From the NCBI GenBank assembly GCA_023614405.1, contig CM042687.1:239532292-239596291 (forward strand): a stretch of 64,000 bases of DNA. Reading direction: 5' to 3'. Below are positions 54,500-64,000 of the stretch, piece after piece. Under the pieces are notes generated by a model that searched no databases, was not told the DNA's origin, and saw nothing but the letters and a program-made list of their open reading frames with translations. Origin of the DNA: Avena insularis (lineage: Eukaryota > Streptophyta > Magnoliopsida > Poales > Poaceae). The translations under genes and the position numbers were made by a program. The stretch's first letter is position 1; every line of letters starts with the position of its first letter.

Positions 54500-57450
54500 T
54501 CAGCTTGTGGAATACAAAGTTTTGTTTTATATAAGATTGTTTTGGTAACAAGACTTGATCAACCTTGTTAACAAAGGGATTTTAATGAACAAAACAATGT
54601 TTTCACAGTGGTTATACTTGCTCACTTTTATTTTTCTCCTTTCCAATCCTTGCTCTTCGCCGTGCCTAACTTAAAGGCGTTAAAGAAAAGTACTTGTTGG
54701 GAGATAACCTAAGATTTTCCTTGAGTATTGGAAGTTATTACTTCATTAATGACCTCTCCTTATCCTTTTTGTTTGATTTTTGTGCCAAGAATGACCTCTA
54801 ATGAGAGGGAAGTAAGATTTGGGGATTTGATGTCCCGAAACAGATTTCTGTCCTCCACCAAAAAAATTCGCGAGGAGTCTCTGTAACTCGTATTGAGCTG
54901 AAAATTTATGAATAAAACTCGCAGTATGTTAGATAACTTTCGTTAGTTCAACACTTTTTGATTTGAGCAACAAAAGATGTTCGAAAAAATCGGTTTCTAC
55001 TGCTGGTCTATTTTGACAGATTTCTACCATCATTTGCATTTGCTTCTTATTGATTCCTTTTCGAGTTCTCTTTTGGGTAATTGAGCTTTTTGAAGGAGTT
55101 ACTACAGTAGCTTGTGTTTTTAGTGAAAAGTTTTGCTGTTCCAAAGCTTTGCCTAAGATCTATTATCTTTTGAATAAACTAATGTTGCTAATGAAGATTG
55201 TGTGAAGTTTTGTATGAAGGGAAAATTTCAGGTGTAGAGAGAGGATGATGTAATGAGATGAAGAATGGACGAAAGCTCAAGCTTGGGGTGAGCCACCCCG
55301 TGTCACCCCAAGAATTATTCAAGAGGTACAAGCGTCAAAGCTTGGGGGTGCCCAGGGTATCCCGTTCTTCATCAATAAAAATCTCAGGTACTTCTAGACA
55401 CTTTGTTTTTATTGTTTCATGCACAGTTGTGTTGTTCTTGGAGCGTCTTAGTTTTTGTTTTTGGTTTTCTTTTTATTTATTTGTTTTTGCTTTGTTGTCT
55501 TGTTTGAAAAAAAATCGTAAACACCAAAAATATTTGTTGTTCTTCTTTGGTTTTGTGAGTTCTTTGCAGGGTTCAGCCGTCCTTAGTGGATTTTGGTTTC
55601 ATGTTATTATTCAAGTCACACAAGTGAAGGGCAATAATGAAGATTAAGACAAATTGAGGAGTGGTAAGAGGCTGGTAACGAACTCTATTTGTTTTCATTT
55701 TTGTACATATACTCATCACTGTGAGCATGCTTAGTCTGTTCATGGTAAGGTGTATCTTACTGATGGATGCTTAGTAGTTCTTGCTTGTCTGTGATTAGCT
55801 CCAGCTTGCTAATAGTTTGTAGCATGTCATATGAATGTTTGCTTGCATTGTTTTATTCATATTTTGGTATGATATTGTGGTATCCTCCTCTGAATATTTC
55901 ATGTGAATCGACTTGGCACATGCTCACACATGCATATGACTAAACAATAGTCAGTAAGCCACAATGATTTATTTTGCGTCAGAGTTCTATTATCACTTTC
56001 ATGCCATAATTAGTCCTATTTTGTTGCAAGCATGGTTATGACAGTTATTACTCTGTTGTTTGTCGCCCCTCTCTTTTGCTAGCCCTCACTTGCAATGAGC
56101 ATGTGCTCTACCTGTGCTTCCAACTCCCCAAAAACTATATTGCCAGCTGTGTCCACCTTACCTACCTATTAGAATCATTTGCTACTTCAGTGCATATTCT
56201 TTATGCCGTGTTTTCTTCCAAAATAAAATGTTTGTCTATTTTGAGAAAGATAGTTAGTAAAGCTCTCACGAACTTGATGGCACACTTTATTCCTTGCACT
56301 TAGTAATCCTGAACCATTGTGACCTGTCCATGAAAGTTATATGCTTGCAAATTATATGCTGGGAGTCAGCAGAACCATGTTGTCACGGGGAATGCTTTCA
56401 ACATGTTTTGGATATCCTATCCAGTTGATACTTTGCTCTTTTGTTTGTGGATGTCGTCGGTGTGAAATAAAAGGGGAACTTGTGAGTTCATTGAGTCTAT
56501 ACATTGTGTTAGAAAAACACCTGGGCCGCTAGCCTAATCCATGCCTAATCATGGTGGAAACTTTCAGCATTACCATAATGAGCATTTATGAAGCATCCTC
56601 AATAAAAATCTATGCACATAGTAAATAAAAAGATCGCTGAGATGCTCATTGTCTGCTTGCCTTGTCATTTTGATCACGAGATCGCTCCTATATCATGTGC
56701 AAGGGGTACCCCGTTGGCGGTTCTCTATGATATGCATGTATTTACAATGACAAGAACTTATAGGTAACCAAAGTTGAGTAGAATGCGGTGCGGCCCTCGT
56801 ACTCAAGGGACTTGGGATTTCCAGTTTATGGTCTGTCAAGCATATGATTCAGAGTGGACCTCACTTTCACCTTAACCATATGAAGATGCCTATGATAGGG
56901 GCAATGAGAGCTCAAAGCTAATGAGTACCTTCCTTTCAACATTTGGAAGCCTTTCAAACTTTTCAAAACCTTTTCACAACCTTGTTGAGTCACCACTTAT
57001 TCTATGAGCACCTTCTTGAGAGCATAGTTGTCATTCGTGTGTTTGTTCCAAAACTTGGTTAAGTATGTCATGACTTTGATGCTTGTATCTCTGATATCTT
57101 TACTTCTAGTCTTCACTTGAACTTCAGAGGTGCCTCGGCATTTATATTGTTCTCTACAAACAAAGGCAAGCGAGATACCACTCTATCATACCTTACTATG
57201 AACATTGCAATGTTGCTTATGTTTATGTTTCATGCTACTTATTATTATTGAGCTGGTTTGTCTTCATAGCTTGCAATGATTTTTGAGTAGACTTAGTTGC
57301 ATGCTCTTTATTATGAATTGTGTAAGCATCTACTTCTGTGCTGAGAATACATACATCATATGAAGCAATGTGTTCGTGAAAGTTCTTTTATCGCACTCAG
57401 TTTTCAACTTAATTGCTTGAGGACAAGCAATAAGTAAGGTTGGGGGGAGT
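54500..57450 (+). other. F long noncoding 3' region with polypurine tract
   Basis: Nearly 3 kb without a supported gene; it stands where RT to integrase would be in an autonomous element. It is homologous to D's internal region (reverse complement of 17740-17025 and 5416-3381). GCTTGGGGTGAGCCACCCC-type inverted motifs near 55280-55370 precede ATCAATAAAAATCTCAG. A purine run GGTTGGGGGGAGT ends at 57450 and abuts the 3' LTR, the likely polypurine tract. Confidence 0.8.
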
Positions 57451-58524
57451 TGATACGTCCAAAACATATCTACTTTCCTGGACACTTCTTCTATTGTTTC
57501 TCCTCTAAACTTATGTGATTGGGATACAACTAACACGGGCTGACGCTGTTTTCAGCAGAATTACCTTGGTGTCTAGTTTTTGTGCAGAAAATCAACTATC
57601 CGGAAAAATCAAGGAAAATATGCCAAAAATTATATTTCACCAGAAGATCCATGGAGCCAGAAGACGAGATGGAGAAGGGGCCTGGGGGGCCCACACCCCT
57701 GCTAGGTGCGGGCCCACCACTGGCCGCGCCTAGGTGGGTGCAGCCACCCCAAGCACCCCCTCGGTCTCCCTCTGCGCCTATATGTTGCCTTTCAACCTAA
57801 AAACCGAGGGGGGTTCGATAGTTTTCCAGAAAGAGTTCCGCTCCACCGCCGCCACCAGAAACCAAGATTCGTATCCAGAAACTCCATTCTGGTACCCTGC
57901 CGGGACGGGGAATTTGGAGAGGATCATCGCCATTGTCATCACCAACGCATATCCATCAACCATCGATGTTTCCCTCATACATGAGTGAGTAATCCCCCGC
58001 TGTAAGCTTGGGGATGGTAGGGATTGGATGAGTTCTATCATGTAGTCAAATTAGATCTGTTAGGGCATAGTTCCTAGTATCTCTATTAGTGCTATTTGAC
58101 TTTGTTGCAACTTGTTGTGCTTAATGCTTGTCACTAGGGCCCGAGTGCCATGATCTCAGATCTGAACTTATTATTAATCATTATGATAGTATTGTTTGTG
58201 ATCTTATCTGCAAGTTGTGTACACATATCATTGTTCGGATCCAAAGGACCCAAAGTGACTATAATTGGGACAACCGGAGGGGATGGACATGGTGTGAGGA
58301 TCACATGTGTTCACAGTGTTAATGCTTTACTCCGGTGCTCTATTAAAAGGAGCACCTTAATTGCCAGTAGTTCCCTAGAGGCCCATGCCAGTGGGCTGGC
58401 TGATGTAAGATGTTGTGCAAGTTCTCATTGAGAGCACGTATGACTATATATGGAGCACATGCCTAGGATTGTTTAATACTTGGATGCTTGTTATTATTTA
58501 TCTGCAATGCCCTAGATCTTGAAG
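57451..58524 (+). repeat. F 3' LTR, truncated (1074 bp)
   Basis: Begins TGATACGTCCAAAAC and follows the 5' copy to ..CTAGATCTTGAAG, where the 5' copy goes on for about 290 more bases. Element C's protease follows at once, so the tail was deleted together with neighbouring C sequence. Confidence 0.9.
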
Positions 58525-60275
58525 GTACTGATAGATGATGGCAGTAGCATCAATATCATGTATAAGGATACTATGCTCAAGCTAGGAATTGCAATGAACA
58601 TGCTGGAGCCGACTAAGACAACATTCCATGGCATTGTATCGGGATTGTCGTGTGAGCCAATTGGAAAGATTTGGGTTGAAGTCTTATTCGGAAATAGGGA
58701 GAATTTGAAGGGATACGTGTAGGATACACTAGCGCAAATAAAAAAATTCTACCGCGTAAACCAGGATTACTATTGTCATAGATCTCGGGTTTACCACTAG
58801 ACGCACATTTGCGGAACTTGACGAAGCACTTCGGGGCCGTGTAGATGTTCTACGTCTCCTCCTCGTCCTCGTCCCACGAGCAGCTCCCGTTGCGTGGCTC
58901 GTCCAAGTGCTACGGATGCAGCACCTCCGAGGTATCCACACATGCGGGGTGGAAGCGTCGGACGCCGGACTGCTAGGTCTGTGCGTGCAACACAGGAGTG
59001 AGGAGTGGCGGCTGGGTGAAATGCTCAACTCTGGTCATCTCGCCCCACCCTCTCTTATATTGGCGTCCCTAGTGGGCTTCTACATTAGCAGCCCATTAGG
59101 AGCCTAAGCCTGGTCTAATTCGGATCCAATCCTTATTAGGCTTCCAGCCCCTTAAGTGTGTGGCCCTATAGGTTCATATACGTATAGACATGACACGAGT
59201 ACACTTACTCCATCAATAGTTGGTAGCGGCCTCTAGCAAGACGTGCCAACTCCTAAACGCATACAAATATCATTCGGACGAACCATCACAAGGTTTGGTA
59301 CATGTCTTTCCCTTTGCCTCACAATATTTGGTCTAGCTCCAAGCTGACCTCTCTTTCTCGATACTGTGATTTGGAATCCCTTTACTAGGTTAACTCTTAA
59401 CCATATGTAGCATGGCCATGCATTTCTGGATCCGATCACTCGAGGGGCCTAGAGATATCTCTCTCAAGTAGAGAGGGGAAATCCCATCTTGATTGACCAA
59501 TGCCTTGTAGCATGCTTCTGGACAAACCCGAAAGCTACATTTATAACTACCCAGTTACGGAGCAGCGTTTGATAGCCCCAAAGTAGGTTGATTCACATCT
59601 CAAGTGCATGCGACAATCTCAGGTCCAAGGACAAAACGTACACGGTGTGTAGAGAGAGTTGCAAGTCTAATTGTCAGTCTCAAGTTGGGTCAGTCCAACC
59701 CCATGTTCATAACATGTGTCCACATCATTGGTTTGACATCTCCATGTTTGTGACTTGCGAAACATAGTCATCAACCAATCGATGTGCTAGTCTAATATTC
59801 ATGTGTGTCCTCACATGAACTCCGACTAGGTACAACAATTTGATAACCATACAAGTAAAGAGTTTCACAAACAATTCACATAATTGACAATCAATACAAG
59901 TTGCCTGATATGGATATACAAGGAACATTACAATAACTAATGGATACATATGAAATATAATCATCTCTATGATTGCCTCTAGGGCATATTTCCTTCAGAA
60001 TTGTCGTACTGAGGCCATAGAGTTTGAGGTGGTAGACCTTGTCAGCTCATATCATGCATTACTCGGCAGACTAGCTATGGAAAAGTTTATGGCCACTCCT
60101 CACATTGCTGATCTGAAGATGAAGTTGTCGGGTCCAGGTGGAGTTCTTATAGTTGAAGGTTACTACAAGCGATCTATCGCATGCGCCTTGGCCGGCTCTT
60201 TGCTGGCTGAATCACTGGTGATAGCACAGGAAAAGCAGCAAATGATGGAGGTTGCAGCATTGGCTAAGGCAGCAT
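58525..60275 (+). pseudogene. pol: C protease, split by solo LTR J
   Basis: Left piece 58525-58705: active-site VLIDDGSSINIMYKDTM, then KTTFHGIVSGLS and VLFGNRENL. Right piece 60003-60275: EAIEFEVVDLVSSYHALLGR and MEKFMATPHIADLKMKL, ending in TAG 60273-60275. The two halves of the retropepsin-like domain join at the GAATT target site. The B protease has the same arrangement without the interruption. The motif has DDG where B has DGG. Confidence 0.87.
58706..59997 (-). mobile_element. Solo LTR J (1292 bp), Copia-like family
   Basis: Plus-strand ends TGAAGGGATACG and ATTTCCTTCA with the perfect duplication GAATT at 58701-58705 and 59998-60002. On the minus strand it begins TGAAGGAAATATGCCCTAG, which I associate with a common Triticeae Copia LTR; that family call is from memory and unverified. 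It has no internal region, so it is a solo LTR. The first 350 bp (plus strand) are GC-rich. Confidence 0.9.
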
Positions 60276-61725
60276 AGATGTCTATGCCGACACTTACTAA
60301 CCCGCATGGCGGTGTGTCCTTCCAAGATACTAAGGATACAAAAAGATATAGATTGATGAGGCTTTCCCGGAGAGCACAGTGACTATTGGCGCTGGGCTAT
60401 CTGACAAATAGGAAAGCGAGCTCACCAACTTCCTCTGTGAGAATCGGGATATTTTTGCATGGTCCACACAGGATTTGCAAGGTGTTCTGGGGGAGTTGGC
60501 TGAGCACTCTCTGCATGTAAGGCCAGATGCCAAGCCGGTGAAGCAACCCCTCGCTGCTTCGTCGAAAATAGGAGGAAAGTGATAGCTGTCGAGATAGCCG
60601 GGCTTTTAGCCGCCGGGTTTATCATGGAATTACTGCATCCAGATTGGTTGTCAAATCCAGTGTTGGTCGAGAAGAAGAAGGATGACCCAAACGTGGCAGT
60701 GGTATGGCGCATGTGTATTGATTACACGAACCTCAATAAGGCGTGTCCAAAAGATCCATTTCCATTGCTATGGATCGATCAATTCATTGACTCTACTGCC
60801 GGGTGTGAGTTGTTGTCATTCATAGATGCGTATACTGGTTTCCACCAGATACCACTGAATCTGAGTGATCAAATAAGGATAGCTTTTATCAACCCGTATG
60901 GGGCTTATTGCTATCGTACTATGCCATTTGGATTGAGAAACGCAGGTGCAACATATCAAAGATGCATGCAAAAATGCTTACAATATCAGCTTGACAAAAA
61001 TGTGCAAACATACGTCGATGATGTGGTAGTAAAAACCAAACAAAGTCATACACTAATCGAGGACTTGCGTCAAACATTTGCAAACTTAAGAAGATTCCGG
61101 ATGAAACTTAACCTAGAAAAATGCACCTTTGGTGTCCCGACTAGAAAATTACTCGAATTCCTTGTATCCAGCCGAGGAATTGACGCTAACCCGACAAATA
61201 TCAGGGCCATCGAAAGGATGAAATTTCCAAAAACCCTCAATGATTCCCAGAAGTTCACGGGATGCATGGCATCATTGAGTAGATTTGTAAGTCGGCTAGG
61301 CGAAAAAGCCTTACCATTATATCAACTGATGAAAAAATCAGATAAGTTCACATGGACACAACAAGCTGATGGCGCTTTCCATGAACTCAAAATATGTTGG
61401 CAACAGTACCAATATTAGCCTCGCCACTATCAAAAGAGCCAATGCTGCTCTATGTCGCAGCAACCAATCGAGTTGTTAGTGCGTTAATAGGGTACAACGC
61501 GAAGAGGAGGGCAAATCAGTCCAAAGACCAGTTTATTACTTGAGCGAAGTGCTCTCTACATCGAAACAAAATTACACCCACTATCAAAAAATCACATATG
61601 GGGTGTATATGGCAGCAAAGAAGCTGAAGCATTATTTCCAGGAACACCCAATCCGGGTAATATGCGAGGCACCTATCTCGGACATATTGGGCAGTAAAGA
61701 CGCCAGCGGCCGAGTGGCGAAATGA
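60276..61725 (+). pseudogene. pol: C reverse transcriptase and first RNase H
   Basis: After TAG 60273 a connecting segment (ENRDIFAWSTQDL near 60440) has further stops. RT is open at 60579-61418: RMCIDYTNLNKACP near 60706, NAGATYQRCMQKC near 60940 and active site TYVDDVVVKTK near 61010. Frame changes near 61395 and 61500 lead through the first RNase H (LLYVAATNRVVSALIG near 61449, no catalytic Asp) to SEVLSTSKQNYTHY.. and TGA 61723-61725, which stands where Trp is usual. Confidence 0.9.
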
Positions 61726-62331
61726 GCCATAGAGATAGCACCATATACTCCACAGTACAATAGGAGAGATGCAATTAAATCTCAAGCTATGGTAGACTTT
61801 TTTGTGGACTGGATGGAGATGCAGTATGAGCCACCATTGCCAGACCCAAACAACTGGAAAATGCATTTTGATGGGTCCAAGACAAAAATGGGTCTGGGTG
61901 CCGGGATAGTTCTCACCTTACCAAAGAAGGATCATCTCAAGTATGTGTTGCAGATCCACTTTGCTGCATACAACAATGTTTCTGAGTATGAAGCAATTGT
62001 TCATGGGATCAAAGTGGATAAGGAGATTGGCATAAAAAGAATCATGTGCTTTGGCGACTCAGACTTGGTAATTCAACAAGTATCTGGGCACTATGATGTG
62101 CTAGACGCAAATATGGCATTATATCGTTTCCATGTGCAGCAAATTTCGGGATATTTTGATGGATGTGAGTTTCACCACATACCCAGAGCAGAAAATGAGG
62201 CAGCTGATGTGTTATCTAAGTTAGGGTCTTCTCGGCAAGCAATCCCGCTAGGAGTGGCACTGGAACATCTCACAAATCAATCAATCAAACCGTCACCCAA
62301 ATTCGAGTCAATCTTCACCCCGGCTAGCTAG
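61726..62331 (+). pseudogene. pol: C second (archaeal-like) RNase H
   Basis: Same frame as the end of the first RNase H. Catalytic pattern intact: NWKMHFDGSKTKMG near 61853, SEYEAIVHGI near 61981, CFGDSDLVIQQV near 62047 and NEAADVLSKLG near 62194. Its only clear interruptions are the TGA before it and the TAG at 62329. Equivalent to 37857-38515 in B. Confidence 0.9.
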
Positions 62332-62507
62332 GAGTCAGATGTTGTGCCAATGGACATTGACACATGGGCGGGTTCGAGTAACCAGGGGACTGCTCCACGG
62401 AACCCGGGGACTGCCGAATCACACTCGAGGACTCCTTAGGTTATGTCGGCAGAAACTATGTCGGCTGAGCCCATGGAAATTAATGGAGAAATAGATCCAG
62501 CACCAGT
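62332..62507 (+). other. C spacer before integrase, cut by element I
   Basis: About 175 bp after the second RNase H with Ser/Thr/Glu-rich translation and repeated ATGTCGGC units (62445-62472), without domain. It stops at element I; integrase should lie beyond the window. Confidence 0.6.
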
Positions 62508-64000
62508 TGTCACATCCAAAAAATTTCCAAATTTTGAAATGTGAAAAATAAACAAACAAAATAAAATTTTGTTGAAATTTAGGGTGAGAAGAAAACTTTT
62601 GATTCCAATTGGAAACATCAAAACTTATTTTGATCAAATGAAATCCTAAAGGTATTTAAAAAAAATAAACAATTAATAAATAAAAATTATAATAGTTGGA
62701 ATCACTATTTTTAGATCTTTTAACAAAAAGATTTGATTTTCAAAAGCAAAGGTAGAATTTTAAATAAGGATTATTTTATAGAGCCAAATTAAATCTTGGC
62801 CAAACTTTTGAAATATTTCTATTTGATAAAAAGAGTAAAGGGTTTATTTAAATAAAATAATGAGGATTTATTAATATCCAATTTTATTAAAGTAAAGGCT
62901 TTTCCATTTTAAATAAACACTAAAACTTGTTAATTTATTTTAAATAAGTTTTCCAAGTGTTTTATTTATTCAAATAAAACCTACTGAAATGATTTTGGTA
63001 ATTTTTTAAGATTTCAAATAGAGTTTTAAATAAATCAAATCCTATTTGAATTAATGACTAAGGTCTATTTATTTAATTATTAATGGATCCTAAAAAGAAT
63101 AAAAATTATTTTATTTTGGACTTTGGGTTATGATGTTAAACAGAATTAAAATCAATACAAAGTTTGGTGGTGGTTTGAATTGATTTGTTGTTTGAATTAT
63201 TTGTTTGAAAATCAAAACAGAAATTCATATTGGAAAAAGAAAAAGCTTTCAGAATAAAAAAATAGAAACAGACACAGCTCACTGCCAGGCCAACCCAGCC
63301 CAGCAACCTAGCCCAGCTACTCACCCCGCAGCGAAACGTTTTCTTACTCGCGACTTAACCCTCTTAGCAACTGACCAGCAGGCCCCACTCCCACTTCCCC
63401 CACCTCGCTGACAGACGGACCCCACGCCACCTCATCGTCGTTCTCACCCGCGACCATGCCCCGACCGTTTCCGGCGAGTTATTCTTGGCGTCAATATGCA
63501 TTGATGGCGCAGTAATTCCCTCTCGCGACCACGCGCTCTTAAGCACCTCTCCCTCCTCGCCATTTCCCCTCAGACCCCGCTGCTAGAGAGCCACCGGGCT
63601 GCCGCAATTTCATTTTGCACCGCCGCGGACTCCGACGAGTTTCGCGAGTGATTTCGGCCACACCTCGCCGCGCCTCGCCTCCCACTGCACGTAGACTTTC
63701 TCCCCATGTCCTGGCGCATCTTCCAGTGTAGCTAGTTAGCCCGCGCGCGTTCCCTAGCGTCAACAACCACGACACAGAGCGTCGCCGCCATCTGTCTCGT
63801 CTTCGTCGAGCTCCTCCGGTAAACTCCGACCGTCAAGAGCTTTCCTATTGATGCTCCTAAGATCCCCAGGACAGTACGCGTCTGACCATGTCTTTGTTTT
63901 GCCTTGGCCCGAACTGCAGCCTCACCTCCGACGTCGAACAGAGCTGCCCAACGCCGCTGCAAGCTCCGGCGAGCAATCGTCGCCTCTCCGGTGCGCCCCC
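62508..64000 (+). mobile_element. Element I: partial LTR related to element A
   Basis: Begins TGTCACATCC and follows the A LTR in order (AT-rich 750 bp with shared blocks such as GAGAAGAAAACTTTTGA and ATTTTATAGAGCCAAATTAAA, then GC-rich from 63260) but with many differences, so it is a diverged subfamily. CCAGT (62503-62507) is the expected target duplication. The remainder is outside the window. Short ORFs in the GC-rich part are not supported as genes. Confidence 0.88.

Larger units (their letters stand above)
24902..58524 (+). mobile_element. Element F: Athila-like Gypsy element (gag-protease, no RT), hosts A and H
   Basis: 5' LTR 24902-26268, primer site 26283, gag pieces 26296-26772 and 49008-49876, gag-protease 53094-54499, long noncoding region to 57450 and a truncated 3' LTR 57451-58524. 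Insertions A and H account for about 25 kb. No RT, RNase H or integrase is present. The protease motif ALCDLGDEVSVMP is of the Athila type. The final 3' LTR portion and the right target duplication are missing, and the junction goes straight into C's protease, so a deletion removed the F/C border. Confidence 0.88.
21532..62507 (+). mobile_element. Element C: Tat-lineage Gypsy retrotransposon, multiply interrupted, 3' end outside window
   Basis: Parts in order: 5' LTR 21532-22305, primer site 22308-22324, gag to 24873, [element F 24902-58524], protease start 58525-58705, [solo LTR J], protease end 60003-60275, RT and RNase H to 61725, second RNase H to 62331, then element I at 62508. Integrase and 3' LTR are beyond the window. 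The CxxxHx..HxxxxC-type zinc finger in gag, the DDGSSIN protease and the second, archaeal-like RNase H after the first place it in the Tat lineage. Decay is mostly nonsense changes in gag and frameshifts in RT-RNase H. Confidence 0.9.

Noticed and set aside
54929..55144. Antisense 71-codon ORF in F with a counterpart in D near 17250
   Set aside because: The D counterpart contains a stop after about a dozen codons; the similarity is explained by conserved noncoding DNA.
1..64000. A host protein-coding gene
   Set aside because: All longer frames with recognisable motifs belong to retrotransposons or the MULE, and boundaries of the elements leave almost no unaccounted sequence; 20056-20505 is the only short stretch not firmly assigned.

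Overview
This window looks like intergenic DNA from a large-genome pooid grass, most probably Triticeae (wheat, barley or rye group). I find no host gene, rRNA or tRNA. Almost every base belongs to nested LTR retrotransposons, plus one decayed MULE transposase gene and one hAT-type MITE. The grass assignment rests on the element types: Athila-like elements with TGATACGTC.. LTRs and a TGGCGCTGTTGCC primer-binding site, Tat-lineage Gypsy elements with two RNase H domains, long-LTR chromoviruses, and a solo LTR beginning TGAAGGAAATATGCCC. The species cannot be told from sequence alone.

Layout, outermost to innermost. A MULE transposase pseudogene (20506-21531) is the oldest recognisable layer. 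Element D (2066-20055, minus strand, Athila-like, no pol) lies against its 5' side. D is itself cut by chromovirus E (5422-17019, plus strand, TSD TTGTA; its 5' LTR later took a 194-bp hAT MITE) and by element G (1-2065, partial). Element C (from 21532, plus strand, Tat-lineage Gypsy) cuts the MULE coding region and runs past the right edge. C is interrupted by element F (24902-58524, Athila-like gag-protease), by solo LTR J (58706-59997, TSD GAATT) and by element I (62508 to the edge). Inside F sit element A (26773-49002, TSD GAGTC) and solo LTR H (49877-53093, TSD ACTCT). Inside A sits element B (31582-43564, minus strand, Tat-lineage, TSD AAAGT). The deepest stack is therefore MULE < C < F < A < B, five levels, and most boundaries are fixed to the base by target-site duplications.

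Coding content. E has a coiled-coil ORF upstream of gag, then gag, protease, RT, RNase H, integrase and a chromodomain-like tail; the pol frame is interrupted only by nonsense codons. B has a full Tat-type gag-protease-RT-RNaseH-second RNaseH-integrase set on the minus strand, with many frameshifts, and a separate multi-exon gene on the opposite strand with its own TATA box. C has gag, protease, RT and both RNase H domains; its integrase is outside the window. F has gag and an Athila-type protease but no RT or integrase. D keeps one 249-codon ORF of unknown function. A has 4.1-kb LTRs and no pol; its main ORF encodes a 360-residue protein with about seven CCHC-type zinc knuckles.

The two most unusual items are element A, a pol-less element that shares LTR ends, primer site, leader and a hairpin/polypurine module with chromovirus E and so looks like its parasite, and the intron-bearing antisense gene inside element B. 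The differing decay styles (substitution-only in E and C gag, indel-rich in B) and a local patch of unalignable sequence between the two otherwise near-identical LTRs of A also deserve checking.
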